Shown piece by piece: positions 15,306-16,603 of a stretch of DNA of 16,603 nucleotides (its first letter is position 1; every line of letters starts with the position of its first letter). The DNA is from JACJXF01 sp964349045 (GTDB lineage Bacteria; Bacteroidota; Bacteroidia; Bacteroidales; GCA-2748055): positions 1 through 16,603 of the forward strand of contig CAYGFI010000109.1 in the NCBI GenBank assembly GCA_964349045.1, read 5' to 3'. Under the pieces are notes generated by a model that was not told where the DNA came from, searched no databases, and worked only from the letters and a program-made list of their open reading frames with translations. Both the position numbers and the translations under genes were made by a program.

Positions 15306-15600
15306 TATGTGAGGATTTTATATGTTACAAGCTGATAAACAAAGTTTTTTTTCTATTGTTTAAACGATTGGATATTATAATTAAACAGAATTTTGCTAAA
15401 CCTTATAAAATATAGCAACTTAAACAAATTGAACAATGAATTACGATTTTAAAAATTTATTCAAGATAATAAAAAGTGCCTTAAATAAACTTTAGTTGAT
15501 ATTTTGAAGTTATTTCTGCAATGCAGATATGAATTATATGAAATTATTTTCATAATTTTATCTCCAATACTTTTTAAGTATTACAAATACCGAATAAATT
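15306..15600. other. AT-rich divergent spacer with small palindromes
   Basis: This spacer must hold the promoter of the nine-gene operon (minus) and that of the 117-aa gene (plus). I could not find a good TAnnTTTG box for either; a weak plus-strand candidate is GAATTTTG at 15388-15395 with ATTG at 15367-15370. Three short palindromes lie near the right end: TCTGCAATGCAGA (15515-15527), AAATTAT/ATAATTT (15541-15547 and 15552-15558) and AATACTT/AAGTATT (15566-15572 and 15576-15582). In such AT-rich DNA the last two could be chance. Confidence 0.5.
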
Positions 15601-15954
15601 ATGTCAAGCCATAGTCATCCGCAAATCAAAACAGGTACAGCCACGCACCACGCATACGACCGCAGAACATCTGTAGCCAATGAGCGCGCCCTGAAAAAAA
15701 GGTCTCAAAAGAAATATCGTTTACCTGTAATTGGTCATTTTGCTGATAGGAGCATTGAATTTAGCTCTATTATCGAGGCTGAAGCTGCTACCGGAATTAA
15801 TTATACGCTTATTTTCGAAGCTTGTATAGGAAAAATTTTTAAAGCGAAAAATGTTATCTGGGAGTATAAGAAAGGCAATCACTATATTAAATATAAAGCT
15901 TATTATATAAACGTTCAGGAAACATACACCAGGAAGGGTGGATTTAACGGATAA
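15601..15954 (+). CDS. Small basic protein with NUMOD1-like helix-turn-helix
   Basis: This 117-aa protein is of unknown function. The first 40 residues are basic and probably disordered (HAYDRRTSVANERALKKRS). Residues about 42-90 read like a NUMOD1-type DNA-binding repeat: a short strand, an acidic SIIEAEAATGIN segment with the helix-turn-helix pattern EA..TGI, a second helix (LIFEACIGKIFKAKN) and a closing IWEY. A Tyr/Lys-rich tail follows. NUMOD1 usually sits at the end of homing endonucleases, but no nuclease domain is present. ATG at 15601 has no clear ribosome-binding site. It is divergent from the leucine/mevalonate operon across 295 bp, which allows a role as its regulator, though this is only positional. 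The domain assignment is by eye and tentative. Confidence 0.6.
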   Translation: MSSHSHPQIKTGTATHHAYDRRTSVANERALKKRSQKKYRLPVIGHFADRSIEFSSIIEAEAATGINYTLIFEACIGKIFKAKNVIWEYKKGNHYIKYKAYYINVQETYTRKGGFNG

Positions 15955-15977
15955 AATAAGAATTCGGATTTCTTATT
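15955..15977. terminator. Hairpin between convergent genes
   Basis: The 8-bp perfect arms AATAAGAA (15955-15962) and TTCTTATT (15970-15977) with a 7-nt loop fill the gap between the convergent stop codons. It is AT-rich with no long T tract, so it is at best a weak bidirectional terminator. The right arm overlaps the stop codon of the minus-strand gene. Confidence 0.4.
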
Positions 15978-16443
15978 AGTAAAGTTGCAGACTGTCGAAA
16001 GCTTTTTGTATATCTTCCGGCTTCTTCTTAGATCTGAGATATTGCTCGAATTTCTCCGTATCCTCATAAAAAATAGAATAACTTTTCTCCACTGCACTAG
16101 TAAGGTTTTTAGCAGCCTGGTCCTCATCAACAATGCCCTTCTTTACTGCCTTCTTATAGTACTTATTTAATTTCTTTACCGAATAATAAATATCCGGCTT
16201 TTTAATAATCGTCTTATCTCCGGGAGCCATGAGTGTGCCTCTTTCAACATAGGTATAGGTCTCCTGAAGAAGCATCATTTTTCGCGCCACCTCGTTACCC
16301 AATACATGCGAACCCGCCTGAGTATAATCGATTTTTAGCCTGAGCGTATCCTTTAAATTATTTACAAATAAAAATTCAGGCTCCTGAGCATAAGAGGTTG
16401 TTAATGTGCAAAATAAGAGCACAAACGAAAATAGTTTTCTCAT
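15976..16443 (-). CDS. Secreted protein of unknown function
   Basis: This 155-aa protein begins with a clear type I signal peptide: positive MRK, a hydrophobic core (residues 4-16) and a likely cleavage after SYA (A19-Q20). The mature part is about 136 residues, Lys/Tyr-rich and mostly helical in its second half (from about residue 85), with no Cys and no motif I recognise. Export to the periplasm or surface is likely. It begins with ATG at 16441-16443, has its own plausible promoter upstream, and converges on the 117-aa gene with 21 nt between stop codons. Nothing ties it to the metabolic operon. Confidence 0.7.
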   Translation of the reverse strand: MRKLFSFVLLFCTLTTSYAQEPEFLFVNNLKDTLRLKIDYTQAGSHVLGNEVARKMMLLQETYTYVERGTLMAPGDKTIIKKPDIYYSVKKLNKYYKKAVKKGIVDEDQAAKNLTSAVEKSYSIFYEDTEKFEQYLRSKKKPEDIQKAFDSLQLY

Positions 16444-16498
16444 ATAAAAACTCCCTTTTAGGTGTAAAGTGGTACGTTGTTTAGCGATTCTAGCGGTA

Positions 16499-16532
16499 CA
16501 AAAATAGAAATTTTCAATAAATAAACTTCAAA
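16499..16532 (-). promoter_or_regulatory. Bacteroidota-type promoter for the secreted-protein gene
   Basis: On the minus strand, TATTTTTG (16499-16506) matches the Bacteroidota -7 consensus TAnnTTTG exactly, with TTTG at 16529-16532 as the -33 element. The 22-nt spacer lies within the reported 17-23 nt range. The box is 55 nt upstream of the ATG, giving a leader of roughly 45-50 nt. This is also the best sequence-level hint of the phylum. Confidence 0.5.
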
Positions 16533-16603
16533 AAAAAATTATAATTTTTTTATTTTGCTTTTAATAATTACAAGTTTTTTTAATTACACCCCAAAAATTA
16601 TAC

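Overview
The window looks like a chromosomal segment of a Bacteroidota bacterium. The support is indirect: AT-rich spacers, few recognisable Shine-Dalgarno sequences, one good TTG/TAnnTTTG-type promoter, and a mevalonate gene set containing a GHMP kinase of the GYD(I/V)A type that I associate with Bacteroidota. No rRNA, tRNA or CRISPR array was seen, so the assignment to phylum is an inference.

Left edge (1-1663): an apparently intact IS701/IS4-superfamily insertion sequence (70-1565) with 18-bp perfect terminal inverted repeats, a 4-bp target duplication (ATAA) and one full-length DDE transposase on the minus strand. 1664-4308: an AlkD-type DNA glycosylase (minus), a divergent atypical SDR oxidoreductase (plus), and a UbiA-family membrane prenyltransferase (minus) converging on the SDR.

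Core (4397-15305): nine tightly packed minus-strand genes, with most junctions overlapping by 4 nt or separated by 1-12 nt. In transcription order they are the 3-methylcrotonyl-CoA carboxylase carboxyltransferase subunit, a methylglutaconyl-CoA hydratase, the carboxylase biotin subunit, an acyl-CoA dehydrogenase, type 2 IPP isomerase, class II HMG-CoA reductase, a GYDVA-type GHMP kinase (probable phosphomevalonate kinase), diphosphomevalonate decarboxylase and mevalonate kinase. The UbiA prenyltransferase follows 88 nt downstream. Read as a pathway, the operon takes isovaleryl-CoA from leucine to 3-methylcrotonyl-CoA, 3-methylglutaconyl-CoA and HMG-CoA, then through mevalonate to IPP/DMAPP. 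Neither HMG-CoA synthase nor HMG-CoA lyase is encoded in the block. The apparent logic is that leucine carbon is routed intact into isoprenoids, instead of HMG-CoA being built from acetyl-CoA or cleaved for energy. This is the most notable feature of the window.

Right edge (15306-16603): a 295-bp AT-rich spacer with small palindromes, a divergent 117-aa basic protein with a NUMOD1-like helix-turn-helix segment, and a convergent 155-aa secreted protein of unknown function with a recognisable promoter.
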